Assembly (NCBI RefSeq): GCF_016863095.1 | Contig: NZ_BOOF01000001.1 | Location: forward strand, 124,001 to 188,000 | DNA: 64,000 bases | DNA from: Microbispora siamensis | GTDB taxonomy: Bacteria; Actinomycetota; Actinomycetes; Streptosporangiales; Streptosporangiaceae | Direction: 5' to 3' | Shown: one piece after another, positions 63,045-64,000 of the stretch | How positions within the stretch are numbered: position 1 is the first letter of the stretch | Layout of the letters: the number at the start of each line of letters is the position of its first letter | The notes under the pieces: generated by a model | What the model saw: only the letters and a program-made list of their open reading frames with translations | What the model was told of the DNA's origin: nothing | Databases searched by the model: none | Position numbers and translations under genes: made by a program

Positions 63045-64000
63045 TCAGCCGGCGATCTTGCCGGTGTTGAAGGCGACGTTCTTGTTGGTGTTGTCGGCGC
63101 CGTACTGGTAGATGCCGATCGTCGCCTCGGCCGGGTCACCGGCCTCGTTGAACTCGATCGGGCCGGACGCGCCGTCGTAGTCGATGTCCTTGCCCGCGGA
63201 CAGCAGGTCGTTGCAGGACTTGAAGTCCTTGCACTTCTCGCCGCCCGTGGAGACCTCCTGCAGCTTGGCCGCGATGTCCTTGGGCGCGTCGCTCTTGGCG
63301 GCGACCGCCGCGAGCGCGGTCAGGATGGTCGCGTCGTACGACTCGGGGCCGTAGTTGAAGTCCTTCAGGTTCGGGTCGACCGTCTTCAGCTTCGCCTTGA
63401 AGTCGTCGGAGACCTGGGCGCCCGGCTGGGTGCCCTTGGCGCCGTCGAGCGTGCCCTTGGGGAAGCCGTCCTTGCCCGTGCCGTAGTTGGACAGGTTGCC
63501 GTCGACGAAGTAGTACTTCACCTTCTTGGCGGTCAGGCCCTGCTTGACGAGCTCAGGAATGATCTTCTTGGTCTCGTCGAAGCCGATCAGCGCGACAGCC
63601 TTCGGGTTGGCTTCCTTGATCTTGGCGACGTCCGCCGAATAGTCGGCCGCCTTCGGGTCGTAGATGACCTTCTCCACGACCTGGCCGCCGCCGCCCTCGA
63701 CCGCCTTCTGCACGTTGTCCGCGAGGCCGGTGCCGTACGCGTCCTGGAGGGCCAGGATGCCGACGGTGTCGTTGCCGTCGGCGAGGATCAGGTCACCGAG
63801 GACACGGCCCTGCAGCACGTCCGGCGGAGCCGTACGGAAGTACAGGCCCTTGTCGTTGTAGGTGGTGAACTGGTCAGAGGTGTTCGCCGGCGAGATCTGG
63901 ACCACGCCCGCACCGGTGATCTTGTCGATGACCGACAGCGACACCGAGGACGAGGCGGCACCGATGACCACGTCGGCCTTCTGCTGCAGCAACTTGTCGA
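63045..64000 (-). CDS. livK: Branched-chain amino acid ABC transporter substrate-binding protein (partial)
   Basis: The C-terminal ~318 residues of a periplasmic-binding-type protein of the Leu/Ile/Val family; the 5' part and signal peptide lie beyond the window. Readable family features include VVQISPANTSDQF, YFRTAPPDVLQGRVLGDLIL, LALQDAYGTGLADNV and NYGPESYDATILTALAAVA near the end. It is on the opposite strand to livHMGF, so the binding protein is transcribed separately from its likely transporter. Confidence 0.92.
   Translation of the reverse strand, partial: DKLLQQKADVVIGAASSSVSLSVIDKITGAGVVQISPANTSDQFTTYNDKGLYFRTAPPDVLQGRVLGDLILADGNDTVGILALQDAYGTGLADNVQKAVEGGGGQVVEKVIYDPKAADYSADVAKIKEANPKAVALIGFDETKKIIPELVKQGLTAKKVKYYFVDGNLSNYGTGKDGFPKGTLDGAKGTQPGAQVSDDFKAKLKTVDPNLKDFNYGPESYDATILTALAAVAAKSDAPKDIAAKLQEVSTGGEKCKDFKSCNDLLSAGKDIDYDGASGPIEFNEAGDPAEATIGIYQYGADNTNKNVAFNTGKIAG

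Overview
The window is high-GC DNA whose coding density, frequent GTG/TTG starts, ATGA/GTGA gene overlaps and gene order (pyrG-NUDIX-xerD-parA-scpA-scpB-rluB; polA ... rpsA-coaE; uvrB) point to a filamentous-type actinomycete. I lean towards the Streptosporangiales, but genus and species cannot be fixed from this sequence. No rRNA, tRNA, CRISPR array, insertion sequence or prophage was seen.

Layout. 1-1.6 kb: the 3' end of a PP2C-type phosphatase gene, translationally coupled to an MFS exporter. 1.5-11 kb (minus strand): a housekeeping block of pyrG, NUDIX hydrolase, xerD, parA, scpA, scpB, rluB, aroH and tyrA, covering CTP synthesis, chromosome segregation and condensation, rRNA pseudouridylation and the chorismate-to-prephenate-to-tyrosine steps. 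11-16.4 kb: short independent genes, including a hexapeptide acyltransferase, a Uma2 nuclease, a DUF4126 membrane protein, an Rrf2 regulator with a palindromic site at its own start, a histidine kinase with a collapsed HAMP region, a zinc-ribbon protein and a lipoprotein. 16.7-18.8 kb: uvrB.

18.9-49.4 kb is largely accessory. It begins with a tightly overlapping three-gene operon (two-TM protein, cupin-like protein, inositol-monophosphatase-family enzyme). Next is a five-gene biotin-transport operon (bioY, acyl-CoA ligase, thiolase-like protein, bioM, bioN) whose thiolase lacks two catalytic residues. An anion permease follows, and then a 1,936-residue NLR-like protein (TIR, degenerate calcineurin-like phosphoesterase, probable nuclease-fold segment, NACHT ATPase, pentapeptide repeats, 15 WD40 repeats), the strongest candidate for an immune or cell-suicide system. 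After a junction of gene remnants come a TetR/hydrolase operon with a perfect palindromic operator, an XRE regulator divergent from an aldo-keto reductase, a broken TetR gene, and a two-gene secretion unit: a 3,135-residue Sec-exported RTX-repeat protein followed by a secreted zinc metalloprotease.

49.6-57.9 kb returns to core genes (coaE, a GNAT acetyltransferase, rpsA, polA, a hotdog thioesterase), with a polysaccharide deacetylase and a DUF2127 membrane protein among them. 57.9-64 kb carries a branched-chain amino-acid ABC transporter operon (livHMGF) behind an intergenic region rich in inverted repeats, a lipoprotein gene, and a partial convergent livK-type binding-protein gene cut by the window end. 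In many actinomycetes rpsA, coaE and uvrB lie close together; here coaE and uvrB are about 31 kb apart with the accessory genes between them.
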